The position numbers and the translations under genes were made by a program. Below, piece after piece: positions 7,975-16,516 of a stretch of DNA of 64,000 nt. The stretch's first letter is position 1, and every line of letters begins with the position of its first letter. The stretch is from Thermobifida alba (lineage in GTDB: Bacteria; Actinomycetota; Actinomycetes; Streptosporangiales; Streptosporangiaceae). Where the stretch lies: assembly GCF_023208015.1 (NCBI RefSeq), contig NZ_CP051627.1, forward strand, positions 2,480,001 to 2,544,000, read 5' to 3'. The notes below the pieces were generated by a model that made no database searches, had not been told where the DNA came from, and worked only from the letters and a program-made list of their open reading frames with translations.

Positions 7975-9909
7975 TCACACCACGCTCAGCGGCAGCAGTC
8001 GGCGCCCCGCGGTGTCGTGGGTCTGGATCTGGGTCCCCATGCTCGGGCAGACGCCGCAGTCGTAGCAAGGGCTCCACCGGCAGTCGTCGACCTCCACGGC
8101 CTCCTCGCCGTGCAGGGCGTCCTGCCAGTCCTGCCAGAGCCACTCCCGGTCCAGCCCCGCGTCCAGGTGGTCCCAGGGCAGTACCTCGTCGGCGTCGCGC
8201 TCGCGCACCGTGTACCAGTCCACGTCCACCGGCTCGTCGGCCAGCACCGCCTCGGCGGCGTCCATCCAGCGCTCGTAGGAGAAGTGCTCGCTCCAGCCGT
8301 CGAAGCGGCCCCCCTCGCGCCACACCCGTTCCACGACCCGGCCCAGTCGGCGGTCGCCGCGGGAGAGCAGCCCCTCGATGATGGAGGGCTTCCCCTCGTG
8401 GTAGCGCAGGCCGATCGACCTGCCGTACTCCCGGTCGGAGCGGAGCGCGTCCCGCAGCTTGCGCAGCCGGGCGTCGACGACCTCGTGCGGGGCCTGTCCC
8501 GCCCACTGGAAGGGGGTGTGCGGCTTGGGCACGAAACCGCCGATGGACACCGTGCAGCGGATGTCCCGGCGTCCGGTGACCTCGCGTCCGGCCCTGATGA
8601 CCTCGCGGGCCAGGTCGGCGATGGCCAGGACGTCGGCGTCCTCCTCGGTGGGCAGCCCGCACATGAAGTACAGCTTGACCTGTCGCCAGCCCGCGGCGTA
8701 GGCGGCGGTGACGGTGCGGATCAGGTCGGCCTCGGTGACCATCTTGTTGATGACCCGGCGCATCCGCTCGCTGCCGCCCTCGGGCGCGAAGGTGAGCCCG
8801 GAGCGGCGGCCGTTGCGGGTGAGCTCGTTGGCCAGGTCGATGTTGAAGGCGTCCACCCGGGTGGAGGGCAGGGACAGGCCGGTGTGGGTGCCCTCGTAGC
8901 GGTCGGCGAGGTTCCTGGTGATGTCGCCGATCTGGCTGTGGTCGGCGCTGGACAGCGACAGCAGGCCGACCTCCTGGAACCCCGAGGAGCGCACCCCCTG
9001 GTCGACCATCCGGGCGACGGCCTGCTCGCTGCGCTCGCGCACCGGACGGGTGATCATCCCGGCCTGGCAGAAGCGGCAGCCGCGGGTGCAGCCGCGGAAG
9101 ATCTCCACGCTGTAGCGCTCGTGGACGGACTCGGCGATCGGGACGATCGGGTTCTTGGGGTAGGGCCACCGGTCGAGGTCCATGACGGTGTGCTTGTGCA
9201 CCCGCCACGGCACCCCCTCCCGGTTGGGCGTGTACCGCTCGATGCGGCCGTCGGGCAGGTAGGTGACGTCGTAGAACTTGGGCACGTACACCCCGCCGGT
9301 GGCGGCCAGACGGGCCAGCAGCGCGTCGCGTCCGCCCGGGGAGCCCTCCCGGCGGAACTCGCGGACGATCTCGGTGATCGCCAGCGCGATCTCCTCGCCG
9401 TCGCCGAGGACGACGGCGTCGAGGAAGTCGGCGATGGGCTCGGGGTTGAACGCGGCGTGTCCGCCGGCCAGCACGATCGGGTGCTCGTCGGCGCGGTCTG
9501 CCGCGTGCAGCGGGATGCCCGCCAGGTCCAGCGCGGTGAGCAGGTTGGTGTAGCCCATCTCGCTGGCGAAGCTGACGCCCAGCAGGTCGAAGGCGGCCAG
9601 GGGGCGGTGCGCGTCCACGGTGAAGTGCGGCACCCCGTGCTCGCGCATGAGCTTCTCCAGGTCGGGCCAGACCGCGTAGGCGCGTTCGGCGAGCACTCCC
9701 TCGCGCTCGTTGAGGATCTCGTAGAGGATCTGGACGCCCTGGTTGGGGACACCCACCTCGTAGGCGTCGGGGTACATCAGCGCCCACCGCACCTCGGTGT
9801 CGTCCCACTCCTTGACGACGGAGTTCAGCTCACCCCCCACGTACTGGATCGGCTTCTGCACGTGCGGCAGCAGCGCTTCCAACTGCGGGAAGACGGATTC
9901 GACAGTCAT
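7975..9909 (-). CDS. TIGR03960 family radical SAM protein
   Basis: 644-aa cytoplasmic [4Fe-4S] radical SAM protein of unknown substrate. The N-terminal 230 residues resemble a cobalamin-binding-like domain (PDAYEVGVPNQGVQILYEIL, VLAGGHAAFNPEPIADFLDA). The CxxxCxxC cluster motif is in RGCTRGCRFCQAGMITRP, followed by SLPSTRVDAFN and GLTFAPEGGSERMRRVINKM as in B12-dependent radical SAM proteins such as MiaB-like and methylase families. A Cys cluster near the C-terminus (CYDCGVCPSMG) may hold a second iron-sulfur or metal centre. Together with TIGR03936 it forms a conserved actinobacterial pair. ATG at 9907-9909; only a weak GAGG precedes it. Confidence 0.92.
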   Translation of the reverse strand: MTVESVFPQLEALLPHVQKPIQYVGGELNSVVKEWDDTEVRWALMYPDAYEVGVPNQGVQILYEILNEREGVLAERAYAVWPDLEKLMREHGVPHFTVDAHRPLAAFDLLGVSFASEMGYTNLLTALDLAGIPLHAADRADEHPIVLAGGHAAFNPEPIADFLDAVVLGDGEEIALAITEIVREFRREGSPGGRDALLARLAATGGVYVPKFYDVTYLPDGRIERYTPNREGVPWRVHKHTVMDLDRWPYPKNPIVPIAESVHERYSVEIFRGCTRGCRFCQAGMITRPVRERSEQAVARMVDQGVRSSGFQEVGLLSLSSADHSQIGDITRNLADRYEGTHTGLSLPSTRVDAFNIDLANELTRNGRRSGLTFAPEGGSERMRRVINKMVTEADLIRTVTAAYAAGWRQVKLYFMCGLPTEEDADVLAIADLAREVIRAGREVTGRRDIRCTVSIGGFVPKPHTPFQWAGQAPHEVVDARLRKLRDALRSDREYGRSIGLRYHEGKPSIIEGLLSRGDRRLGRVVERVWREGGRFDGWSEHFSYERWMDAAEAVLADEPVDVDWYTVRERDADEVLPWDHLDAGLDREWLWQDWQDALHGEEAVEVDDCRWSPCYDCGVCPSMGTQIQTHDTAGRRLLPLSVV

Positions 9910-10148
9910 CGGAAAAAGGGCCTCACGTTCGCGGTCGCTCGGCGACGGACAGGAGACGGCGCCTGTTCCTGCCAGGATAGGCGCCCTCGGGGCAATGCGG
10001 TGAATCGCGGGAGCGGCCCCGGTGTCCCCGGGGTCGACCGGGCGGGCGGCGCCGTCGGGACCGCCGGCGGCCGCGGGACTCGCGCTGTGCTCCGCCGCGG
10101 CCCGTCCCGGCCCGCCGGGGGCGAGCCCTCTCCTCCGCCGGTCCGCGG

Positions 10149-11327
10149 TCACCGTGCCTCCCCGGTGCGCGCGTGCACCCCCAGGACCAGGCCGACCGCG
10201 GTGAGGTTGGCGACGGCCGCGCTGCCCCCGTAGGAGACGAACGGCAGCGGCAGTCCGGTGACCGGGCTGAGCCCCAGGGTCATGCCGATGTTGACGAACA
10301 CCTGGAAGCAGAACCAGGCCGCCACCCCGACGCAGACCAGGCGGCCGTAGGGCTGGTCGCAGCGGGCGGCGGTGCGCAGGACGCGCAGCAGCACCACGCC
10401 CAGCAGCACGATGACCGCGCACCCCCCGGCGAAGCCGAGCTCCTCGGCCACGACACTGAAGATGAAGTCGGTGTGCTGCTCGGGCACGAGCTTGCCGCTG
10501 GTCTGCCAGCCCTGGAACAGTCCGGCCCCGCCCAGCCCTCCCGAGCCGACCGCGATGAGCGCCTGGTTGACGTTGTACCCCGCCCCCAGCGGATCGGCGC
10601 CCGGGTCGAGGAACGAGACGAGCCGCGCCACTTGGTAGTCCTTGAGCAGGCCGAGCCACCACACCGCGAGCGCCCCCAGTGCGCCGCAGCCGAGCAGGCC
10701 CAGCGGCCAGCGCGGCGAGGCACCGGAGAGGGCGAGCATGGCCAGATGGATCACGCCCAGCACCAGCGCGCTGCCCAGGTCCGGTTGCAGCAGGACCAGC
10801 CCCGTCGGCACCGCCAGGACTCCCAGGCTGAGCAGCACCTCCCGGGCGGCGGGGGCGCGTGTCCGGTCGGGGGGTCCGCCCAGCACCGCGGCGACGGTCA
10901 GGATCAGCGCGATCTTGGCGGTCTCGGCGGGCTGGGCCTGGAGGCCGCCGACGGCGATCCAGGCCCGGGAGCCGTTGACGACCTCCCCCAGCGGGCCGAG
11001 CACCAGCAGCAGCGCGACGGTCACGGCCACGAGGAGCACCGGGGCGTAGGCGCGCACCCTCCGGTGGTCCACCGCGGCGACGGCGAGGCAGAGCGGCAGG
11101 GCCAGCAGGAGGTGTCCCAGATGCCGCCAGGCGTGCCCGGTGGGCCCCGGCGGCCCGCCCGGCTGGAGGGTGGCCGACCACACCATCAGGGCGCCCAGCA
11201 CGCCGAGGGTCAGCACCGCTGCCAGCAGCACCCAGTCGAGGCGGCGGGGCACGACCCGGGCGGTGAGCCGGACGAGGCGCGACAGCGGAGCGGGCAGTCG
11301 CACGGACTGGTCGAAACGGAGCGACAT
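10149..11327 (-). CDS. rodA: RodA/FtsW family peptidoglycan glycosyltransferase
   Basis: SEDS-family enzyme that polymerises lipid II glycan strands in the membrane. 392 aa with about ten hydrophobic segments. Family motifs are NGSRAWIAVGGLQAQPAE, LLQPDLGSALVL (catalytic Asp region) and GLPLPFVSYGGSAAVANL near the C-terminus. The ATG at 11325-11327 has GGAAAGG 6 bases upstream. It normally works with the class B PBP encoded just upstream (mrdA); here that gene is reduced to a 115-codon ORF ending 16 bases before the rodA start, so RodA must either use another PBP or act with the remnant. Confidence 0.93.
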   Translation of the reverse strand: MSLRFDQSVRLPAPLSRLVRLTARVVPRRLDWVLLAAVLTLGVLGALMVWSATLQPGGPPGPTGHAWRHLGHLLLALPLCLAVAAVDHRRVRAYAPVLLVAVTVALLLVLGPLGEVVNGSRAWIAVGGLQAQPAETAKIALILTVAAVLGGPPDRTRAPAAREVLLSLGVLAVPTGLVLLQPDLGSALVLGVIHLAMLALSGASPRWPLGLLGCGALGALAVWWLGLLKDYQVARLVSFLDPGADPLGAGYNVNQALIAVGSGGLGGAGLFQGWQTSGKLVPEQHTDFIFSVVAEELGFAGGCAVIVLLGVVLLRVLRTAARCDQPYGRLVCVGVAAWFCFQVFVNIGMTLGLSPVTGLPLPFVSYGGSAAVANLTAVGLVLGVHARTGEAR

Positions 11328-11343
11328 GCGGCGCCTTTCCGGA

Positions 11344-11691
11344 TCACTCGTCGACCGGACGGACCGCTCCGTCCGGCTGGTCCTCGAAAGGTCCGGCGAA
11401 GCGGGGTGCGGCGCCGTCGGCCGGCCGCATGCGTCCCCCGGCGCACCCGCCCCCGGCCCCGGCCGGGGGCCCGTGGCGCGCCGGCGGGCAGTCGGCGGTG
11501 TCCAGGAACCGCCCCTGGACGGCGGGGGCGACCACGTGGACGTGGTTGTTCTCGGCCAGCGCCCGGTAGTGCTCCCCCATCGGCACCTGGAGGTACCACA
11601 GCCGGCCCACGAGGAGCGCCAGCAGGCACACCACCAGCGCCTGGGCTGCGAGCACGGGCCAGTGCCCGCGGGCCCGCACCGGATCACCCAT
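11344..11691 (-). CDS. Truncated penicillin-binding protein 2 (mini-PBP2), transpeptidase domain absent
   Basis: 115 aa. After MGDPVRARGHWP comes one membrane segment (VLAAQALVVCLLALLVGRL) and WYLQVPMGEHYRALAENNHV, then VVAPAVQGRFLDT: this is the N-terminal anchor and first pedestal strand of elongation PBP2 (MrdA), just upstream of rodA where mrdA belongs. After FLDT the similarity stops and about 55 Pro/Gly-rich residues follow. I find no pedestal, SxxK, SxN or KTG box in any frame before rodA. The ATG at 11689-11691 has an excellent GGAGGGGA ribosome-binding site and overlaps the preceding ORF by 8 bases. It is either a decaying gene or a retained membrane microprotein; typical MrdA is 600-700 aa. 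Confidence 0.7.
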   Translation of the reverse strand: MGDPVRARGHWPVLAAQALVVCLLALLVGRLWYLQVPMGEHYRALAENNHVHVVAPAVQGRFLDTADCPPARHGPPAGAGGGCAGGRMRPADGAAPRFAGPFEDQPDGAVRPVDE

Positions 11692-11929
11692 CGGTTCCCC
11701 TCCCCTTCCGACCGCGCCGCGGCGCCGGTCGCGGCGGATCCGCCGGCGGGGGGAGCGTGCGCCGCCGGACGGGCCGCGGCCCCGGTGCGGGGCCGGACGG
11801 GACGGCAGAGGCGCCGCTGACCACCGCCGGGAGCGCGCCCCCCGCCCGCCCGCGCGGGGAGGCGGAGGCGTCCGCGGTTCCCGGTCCGGCCGCCGTGTCA
11901 CGGCCGGGGCCGACGGGTGTGGTGGTCAT
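11684..11929 (-). CDS. Pro/Arg-rich hypothetical ORF coupled to the mini-PBP2
   Basis: 81 aa starting MTTTPVGPGRDTAAGPGTAD and ending in a Pro/Arg-rich tail (RPVRRRTLPPPADPPRP, then RRGRKGRG). No membrane segment, no recognised family, probably disordered. The ATG at 11927-11929 has GAGG 6 bases upstream; the stop overlaps the start of the truncated PBP2 by 8 bases (ATGGGTGA), which suggests translational coupling. It occupies the position of mreD or mreC in related genomes but does not resemble either. Composition alone could explain such an ORF in GC-rich DNA, so it may not be real. Confidence 0.4.
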   Translation of the reverse strand: MTTTPVGPGRDTAAGPGTADASASPRGRAGGALPAVVSGASAVPSGPAPGPRPVRRRTLPPPADPPRPAPRRGRKGRGTDG

Positions 11930-12027
11930 GGGCATCCTCAGCGGTGTCGGACGGGCTACGGCTCGTCGGGCGGACGCGGCGCGGCCACGGGCGCCGCGGA
12001 GCGCTCCGTGACCCGCCACCCCCTAGC

Positions 12028-12053
12028 GTAACTCTCCGAAGTCACGTAGTTAC
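12028..12053. promoter_or_regulatory. Inverted repeat GTAACT-N14-AGTTAC upstream of the rodA remnant operon
   Basis: Two 6-bp arms (12028-12033 and 12048-12053) in one of the few less GC-rich stretches here, about 100 bases upstream of the ORF start at 11929 and just beyond the ndk terminator. On the minus strand it reads GTAACT...AGTTACGCTAG, so TACGCT could be a -10 box. It may be the old mreB promoter/operator now driving the rodA unit. No regulator can be named. Confidence 0.35.
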
Positions 12054-12090
12054 ACAAACGCGCCGGTTTGTCGCAACGTGCCGCAGACAG

Positions 12091-12128
12091 CACCGCGGCC
12101 GGACGGATGGTTCCGTCCGGCCGCGGTG
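12091..12128 (-). terminator. Terminator hairpin after ndk
   Basis: Perfect 17-bp stem CACCGCGGCCGGACGGA / TCCGTCCGGCCGCGGTG with a TGGT loop, 37 bases after the ndk stop. It closes the folC-DUF4233-ndk unit and isolates it from the rodA unit downstream. Confidence 0.85.
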
Positions 12129-12164
12129 CGGATGCGCTGTGCCGGTGTCCGGGGGCCGCCGAAC

Positions 12165-12572
12165 TCAGGCCAGGTCGGGGAAGAACAGTTTGATCTCGCG
12201 CTCGGCCGAGTAGGTGGAGTCCGAACCGTGCACGATGTTGGCCTGGACGTCCAGGCCGTAGTCACCGCGGATGGTGCCGGGGGCGGCCAGGACCGGGTCG
12301 GTCGCGCCAGCCAGGGAGCGGAACGCCTCGACCGCGCGGTTGCCCTCCACCACCATGGCGACCAGCGGACCGCCGGTGATGAACTCGACCAGCGAGGAGA
12401 AGAACGGCTTGTCGGTGTGCTCCTCGTAGTGGCTCCTGGCGGTCTCCTCGTCCAGGGTGCGCAGCTCAAGCGCGATGATCTTGAGTCCCTTGCGCTCGAT
12501 GCGGGAGATGACGTCGCCGACGATGTTGCGACGCACGCCGTCGGGCTTGATCAGGACAAGGGTGCGCTCCAC
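12165..12572 (-). CDS. ndk: Nucleoside diphosphate kinase
   Basis: Transfers the gamma-phosphate of ATP to NDPs through a phosphohistidine. 135 aa, the standard length: [20 protein letters not shown] at the start, [16 protein letters not shown] for nucleotide binding, and the active-site His in ANIVHGSDS. The start is the GTG at 12570-12572, with GAGGAG about 10 bases upstream; a longer reading to 12608 would add 12 residues with no homology. In actinobacteria ndk normally sits between folC/DUF4233 and mreB; here mreB is missing. Confidence 0.97.
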   Translation of the reverse strand: MERTLVLIKPDGVRRNIVGDVISRIERKGLKIIALELRTLDEETARSHYEEHTDKPFFSSLVEFITGGPLVAMVVEGNRAVEAFRSLAGATDPVLAAPGTIRGDYGLDVQANIVHGSDSTYSAEREIKLFFPDLA

Positions 12573-12716
12573 GGTTCTTCTCTCCTCGACGGGTCGTTCA
12601 CTGTGCACGGTGCCACCGGCCGGGCCCGCCGCTTCCGTGCGGCGTTCCGCCCCGGTGGTGGGTACCCTACCGGTTCGGCGGTCGCGTCCCGCGCGTTCCG
12701 GGCGGCAGCAGCCGGG

Positions 12717-13061
12717 TCAGGCTCCGCCCGCGTCCTGCGACGCGCCGCGCATCGCCTCGACGCGCCGTCCCAGGACCACCCCGGCGATCCACAGGCCGAC
12801 GAAGACGATGCCCAGGTAGGCGAGGCCCGGCACCACCAGGCCGCTGGCCAGGAACGCCGCCTGCAACACGCACGCGGCGTAGAAGCCCCAGGTGAAGCGC
12901 TGCAACGCGGCCAGGACCAGCGCAGCCAGGGCGAGACCGCCCCAGACTGCTCCGGCCAGGGCGGGCGAGTGTCCGCCGAGCTGGATGGCGACGGGGACGG
13001 CCAGTCCCAGCACCACCGCCTCGAAGGCCAGGACAACGGCGCAGACGGTCCGCACGGTCAC
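12717..13061 (-). CDS. DUF4233 family membrane protein
   Basis: 114-aa protein with four predicted membrane helices and a short hydrophilic C-terminus. The position between folC and ndk and the topology match the DUF4233 family, found almost only in actinobacteria at this locus; its function is unknown. The GTG start overlaps the folC stop by 4 bases (GTGA), so translation is coupled to folC. No catalytic motif is visible. Confidence 0.8.
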   Translation of the reverse strand: MTVRTVCAVVLAFEAVVLGLAVPVAIQLGGHSPALAGAVWGGLALAALVLAALQRFTWGFYAACVLQAAFLASGLVVPGLAYLGIVFVGLWIAGVVLGRRVEAMRGASQDAGGA

Positions 13062-14404
13062 TCCTTCTTCATCAGGTGGGTGGCGTCCCCCGCGGTGACC
13101 ACCGAGCCGGTCACCAGCACCCCGGCGCCGCCGAACTCGGTGTCCCGCTCGGCCAGGGTGACGGCCGCCTCGATGGCGTCGTCGAGACGGGCCGCCAGGT
13201 GGACGCGGTCGTCGCCGAAGACGTCCTCGGCGACGCGGTGGAGCTGCTCCGGCGGCAGCGCGCGCGGCGAGGAGTTGGCGGTGACCACGATCTCGTCGAG
13301 CAGCGGCTCCAGCGGCTCCAGGATCCCCTCGGCGTCCTTGTCCGCCAGGACCGCCACCACCCCGACCAGCCGGTCGAAGGAGAAGGCCTCGCGCACCGCC
13401 TCGGCCGTCGCGGCCATGCCCGCCGGGTTGTGCGCGGCGTCGACGAGGACGGTGGGGCTGGTCCGCACGATCTCCAGCCGTCCGGGCGAGGTGGCCGTGG
13501 CCAGGGCGGCACGCACCAGCTCGGGGTCGAGCCCCTCCTCACCCTCGGTGGGGGCGGCGAACGCCTCGACCGCGGCCACCGCCACGGCCGCGTTGGACGC
13601 CTGGTGGACGCCGAACAGCGGGAGGAAGATCCCGTCGTACCCCGCGCGCAGTCCCTTCACCGCGACCTGCTGGCCGCCGACGGCCAGGTCGCGGTGGACC
13701 ACGCCGAACTCCAGCCCCTCCCGCGCCACCTGGGCGCCCACCTCGGAGGCGCGGCGCAGCAGGGCCTGGGCGGCGGGCAGGGTCTGCTGGGCGAGCACCG
13801 CGACGCTGCCGGGCTTGATGATGCCCGCCTTCTCCGCGGCGATGCCCTCCACCGTGTCGGGCAGGTACTCCGTGTGGTCGACGGCGACGGGCGTGACGAC
13901 CGCGACGTCGGCCTCGACCACGTTGGTGGCGTCCCAGGCGCCGCCCATGCCCACCTCGACCACGGCCACGTCCACGGGCGCGTCGGCGAACGCCGCGTAC
14001 GCCATGACGGTGAGCACCTCGAAGAACGACATGGGCACGTCGCTTCGCTCGTCCACCATCCGCACGTACGGCAGCACGTCGGCGTAGAGGTCGGCGAACG
14101 CCTGCTCCGAGACGGGTTCGCCGTCGATGACGATGCGTTCGCGCATGCTCCTCAGGTGCGGGCTGGTGTAGCGTCCGACCCGCAGCTGCCGCTCGCGGAG
14201 CAGGGCGTCGATCATCCGCGCGGTGGAGGTCTTGCCGTTGGTCCCGGTCACGTGGATGACCCGGTAGTTGGTCTGGGGGTGGCCGAGCAGGTCCATGGCC
14301 GCGCGCATGCGGTCCAGTGTGGGGTGGATGACCGACTCGCCCGCGCGCGCGAGGATCTCCTTCTGCGCCTCCTGGTACTGCGGATGCACGTGTCCCCTGT
14401 TCAC
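13058..14404 (-). CDS. folC: Folylpolyglutamate synthase / dihydrofolate synthase
   Basis: Mur-ligase-fold enzyme that adds glutamate to dihydropteroate and folates with ATP. 448 aa. The P-loop is VTGTNGKTSTARMID, followed by GRYTSPHLRSMRERI (omega loop), VVEVGMGGAWDATNVV, VDHTEYLPDTVEGIAAEKAG and, in the C-terminal ligase domain, VLVDAAHNPAGM. The GTG start at 14402-14404 has GGAAA about 10 bases upstream. In Streptomyces-type genomes valS lies immediately upstream; here a divergent lipoprotein gene and clpX follow, so valS has moved. Confidence 0.95.
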   Translation of the reverse strand: MNRGHVHPQYQEAQKEILARAGESVIHPTLDRMRAAMDLLGHPQTNYRVIHVTGTNGKTSTARMIDALLRERQLRVGRYTSPHLRSMRERIVIDGEPVSEQAFADLYADVLPYVRMVDERSDVPMSFFEVLTVMAYAAFADAPVDVAVVEVGMGGAWDATNVVEADVAVVTPVAVDHTEYLPDTVEGIAAEKAGIIKPGSVAVLAQQTLPAAQALLRRASEVGAQVAREGLEFGVVHRDLAVGGQQVAVKGLRAGYDGIFLPLFGVHQASNAAVAVAAVEAFAAPTEGEEGLDPELVRAALATATSPGRLEIVRTSPTVLVDAAHNPAGMAATAEAVREAFSFDRLVGVVAVLADKDAEGILEPLEPLLDEIVVTANSSPRALPPEQLHRVAEDVFGDDRVHLAARLDDAIEAAVTLAERDTEFGGAGVLVTGSVVTAGDATHLMKKE

Positions 14405-14607
14405 AGCGTCGGTTTCCGGCGACTTGCGGTTTCAGCCTACCCCGGCGGCCGCCGCGCCCCTCCACCGCGGAGGCCGACGGGCCCCGGCCGCCCCGGTGCG
14501 CGGCCCGCCCCGCCCCTTGGCCTCTCTTTGCCGTCGCCGGTGCTCTGTCCCGCGCTCACCGGACAGTGGTGGAGGGGAGGTTGGCACCGGACGAGGGGAG
14601 TATCGGC

Positions 14608-15195
14608 ATGCGACGCGAGAGAAGCACCGGTTCCGGGCGCCTGTGGGCGGCGGGGACACTGGCGGCCGCGTTCGTCGCGGCGTCCGGCTGCGGCGGCGAC
14701 GTCACCCCCGATGAGGGCGGCGGCGATCCGCGTCCCACCGGAGCGCTGCAACAGGAGGACCCCACCAGTGCCTCTCCCACCCCCGAGGCCCCCGCGGGAG
14801 GCGTCGACCTGCTGGGCGCGCGCGACGCGGCGCTTCGGGAGTACCCCGGCGGCGTGGTCTACGACGTCGAACTGGAGGAGGACGGGCGCCAGTGGGACGT
14901 GGAACTGGTCCACCAGGGGACCGAACGCGAACTGGGGGTCGAGACGGGCAGCGGCAAGGTCTCCGAACTGGAGGGGGAGACCCCCGACGGTCCGGACACG
15001 AACCTGGCCGGCCTGTCCGCCGACAGCCTCGACACCGCTGTCGAGGCCGCCCTGGCGGAAAGCGGCGGCAGCCGGGCCACCGACGCCTCGGTGGACGAGG
15101 AGGACGGTCGACGGGTCTGGGAGATCGAGGTCGACGACGACCGGACGGTCGACGTCGACACCGAGAACGGTCAGGTCGTGGCGGTCGACTCCTGA
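14608..15195 (+). CDS. PepSY-domain lipoprotein
   Basis: 195 aa. Signal peptide with basic MRRERS, hydrophobic LWAAGTLAAAFVA and lipobox ASGC (Cys near residue 28), so it should be lipid-anchored outside the membrane. A Thr/Pro linker is followed by two PepSY-type repeats: VDLLGARDAALREYPGG... VYDVELEEDGRQWDVELVH and LDTAVEAALAE... RVWEIEVDDDRTVDVDTENG. PepSY domains often inhibit peptidases or bind the envelope. GAGGGGAG lies about 8 bases before the ATG. It is on the plus strand in an otherwise minus-strand block, inserted between folC and clpX. Confidence 0.8.
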   Translation: MRRERSTGSGRLWAAGTLAAAFVAASGCGGDVTPDEGGGDPRPTGALQQEDPTSASPTPEAPAGGVDLLGARDAALREYPGGVVYDVELEEDGRQWDVELVHQGTERELGVETGSGKVSELEGETPDGPDTNLAGLSADSLDTAVEAALAESGGSRATDASVDEEDGRRVWEIEVDDDRTVDVDTENGQVVAVDS

Positions 15196-15202
15196 CCGCC
15201 GT

Positions 15203-15237
15203 CCGCCGGTGGAGTGGCCGCACCGCCCCACCGGCGG
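15203..15237. terminator. Bidirectional hairpin between lipoprotein gene and clpX
   Basis: CCGCCGGTGG and CCACCGGCGG pair perfectly (10 bp) around a 15-base loop, between two convergent stop codons 46 bases apart. It can serve both genes. Confidence 0.6.
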
Positions 15238-15241
15238 CGGC

Positions 15242-16516
15242 TCAGGCGCTCTTCTCCTCGCGCTCCGGCGGCAGCGCGGTGCGCGGCACGATCGTCGGGT
15301 AGACGTGCTCCAGGACCGCCTCACGGGTGATGATCACCTGCGCGACGTCCTCGCGGCTGGGCACCTCGTACATCACCGAGAGCAGCACCTCCTCGATGAT
15401 GGCGCGCAGGCCGCGGGCCCCGGTGCCGCGGATGATCGCCTGCTCGGCGATGGCGTCGAGCGCGTCGGGAGTGAACTCCAACTCCACGTTGTCCAGCTCG
15501 AACAGCCGCTGGTACTGCTTGACCAGGGCGTTGCGCGGCTCGGTGAGGATCCGGATGAGCGCCTCGCGGTCGAGGTTGTGCACGCTGGTGATCACCGGGA
15601 GCCGTCCCACGAACTCCGGGATCATGCCGAACTTCAGCAGGTCCTCGGGCATGACCTCGCGGAACAGGTCGGCGCTCTCCATCTCCTTCTTGGAGCGCAG
15701 CACCGCATTGAACCCCATGCCCTGCTGGCCGGTGCGCGCCTCGATGATCTTCTCCAGCCCGGAGAACGCCCCGCCGCAGATGAAGAGCACGTTCGTGGTG
15801 TCGATCTGGATGAACTCCTGGTGCGGGTGCTTGCGGCCGCCCTGCGGGGGGACGCTCGCGGTGGTGCCCTCCAGGATCTTCAGCAGCGCCTGCTGCACCC
15901 CCTCGCCGGAGACGTCGCGGGTGATGGAGGGGTTCTCGCTCTTGCGCGCGACCTTGTCGACCTCGTCGATGTAGATGATGCCGGTCTCGGCCTTCTTGAC
16001 GTCGTAGTCGGCGGCCTGGATGAGCTTGAGCAGGATGTTCTCGACGTCCTCGCCCACGTAGCCGGCTTCGGTCAGGGCGGTGGCGTCGGCGATGGCGAAG
16101 GGGACGTTGAGGATCTTGGCCAGGGTCTGGGCCAGGAGCGTCTTGCCCGAACCGGTGGGACCGAGCAGCAGGATGTTGGACTTGGCGATCTCCACATCCT
16201 CGTCGCGGGGCCGCTCCCCCTCGGACCGCACCCGCTTGTAGTGGTTGTAGACCGCCACGGACAGGGCCTTCTTCGCCTGCTCCTGACCGATGACGTAGGA
16301 GTCGAGGAATTCGTAAATCTCCCGAGGTTTGGGAAGACTGTCCCATTTCAGCTCGGTCGCATCCGCGAATTCTTCCTCGATGATCTCGTTGCAGAGGTCG
16401 ATGCATTCATCGCAGATATACACACCGGGGCCCGCGATGAGCTTCTTCACCTGCTTCTGGCTCTTGCCGCAGAACGAGCACTTCAGCAGGTCTCCACCGT
16501 CGCCGATGCGTGCCAC
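15242..16516 (-). CDS. clpX: ATP-dependent Clp protease ATP-binding subunit ClpX
   Basis: AAA+ unfoldase that feeds substrates to ClpP1P2. 424 aa. N-terminal zinc-binding domain with CSFCGKSQ and CDECIDLC, Walker [13 protein letters not shown], Walker [10 protein letters not shown], pore loop GYVGED, and the IGF-type ClpP-docking region near the [10 protein letters not shown] stretch in the small domain. The GTG at 16514-16516 is chosen: AAGGAG lies 7 bases upstream and the product then matches family length. clpX is separated from clpP2 by 466 bases and a terminator, so it is not strictly in the clpP operon. Confidence 0.97.
   Translation of the reverse strand: MARIGDGGDLLKCSFCGKSQKQVKKLIAGPGVYICDECIDLCNEIIEEEFADATELKWDSLPKPREIYEFLDSYVIGQEQAKKALSVAVYNHYKRVRSEGERPRDEDVEIAKSNILLLGPTGSGKTLLAQTLAKILNVPFAIADATALTEAGYVGEDVENILLKLIQAADYDVKKAETGIIYIDEVDKVARKSENPSITRDVSGEGVQQALLKILEGTTASVPPQGGRKHPHQEFIQIDTTNVLFICGGAFSGLEKIIEARTGQQGMGFNAVLRSKKEMESADLFREVMPEDLLKFGMIPEFVGRLPVITSVHNLDREALIRILTEPRNALVKQYQRLFELDNVELEFTPDALDAIAEQAIIRGTGARGLRAIIEEVLLSVMYEVPSREDVAQVIITREAVLEHVYPTIVPRTALPPEREEKSA

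Noticed and set aside
10149-11687. A 512-aa rodA reading from 11687
   Set aside because: Residues before the ATG at 11327 are an out-of-frame reading of the truncated PBP2 gene; the ATG has a good ribosome-binding site.
11344-11691. Sequencing or assembly frameshift hiding a full mrdA
   Set aside because: A frameshift could not supply the missing 500 or so codons: rodA starts 16 bases after the ORF.
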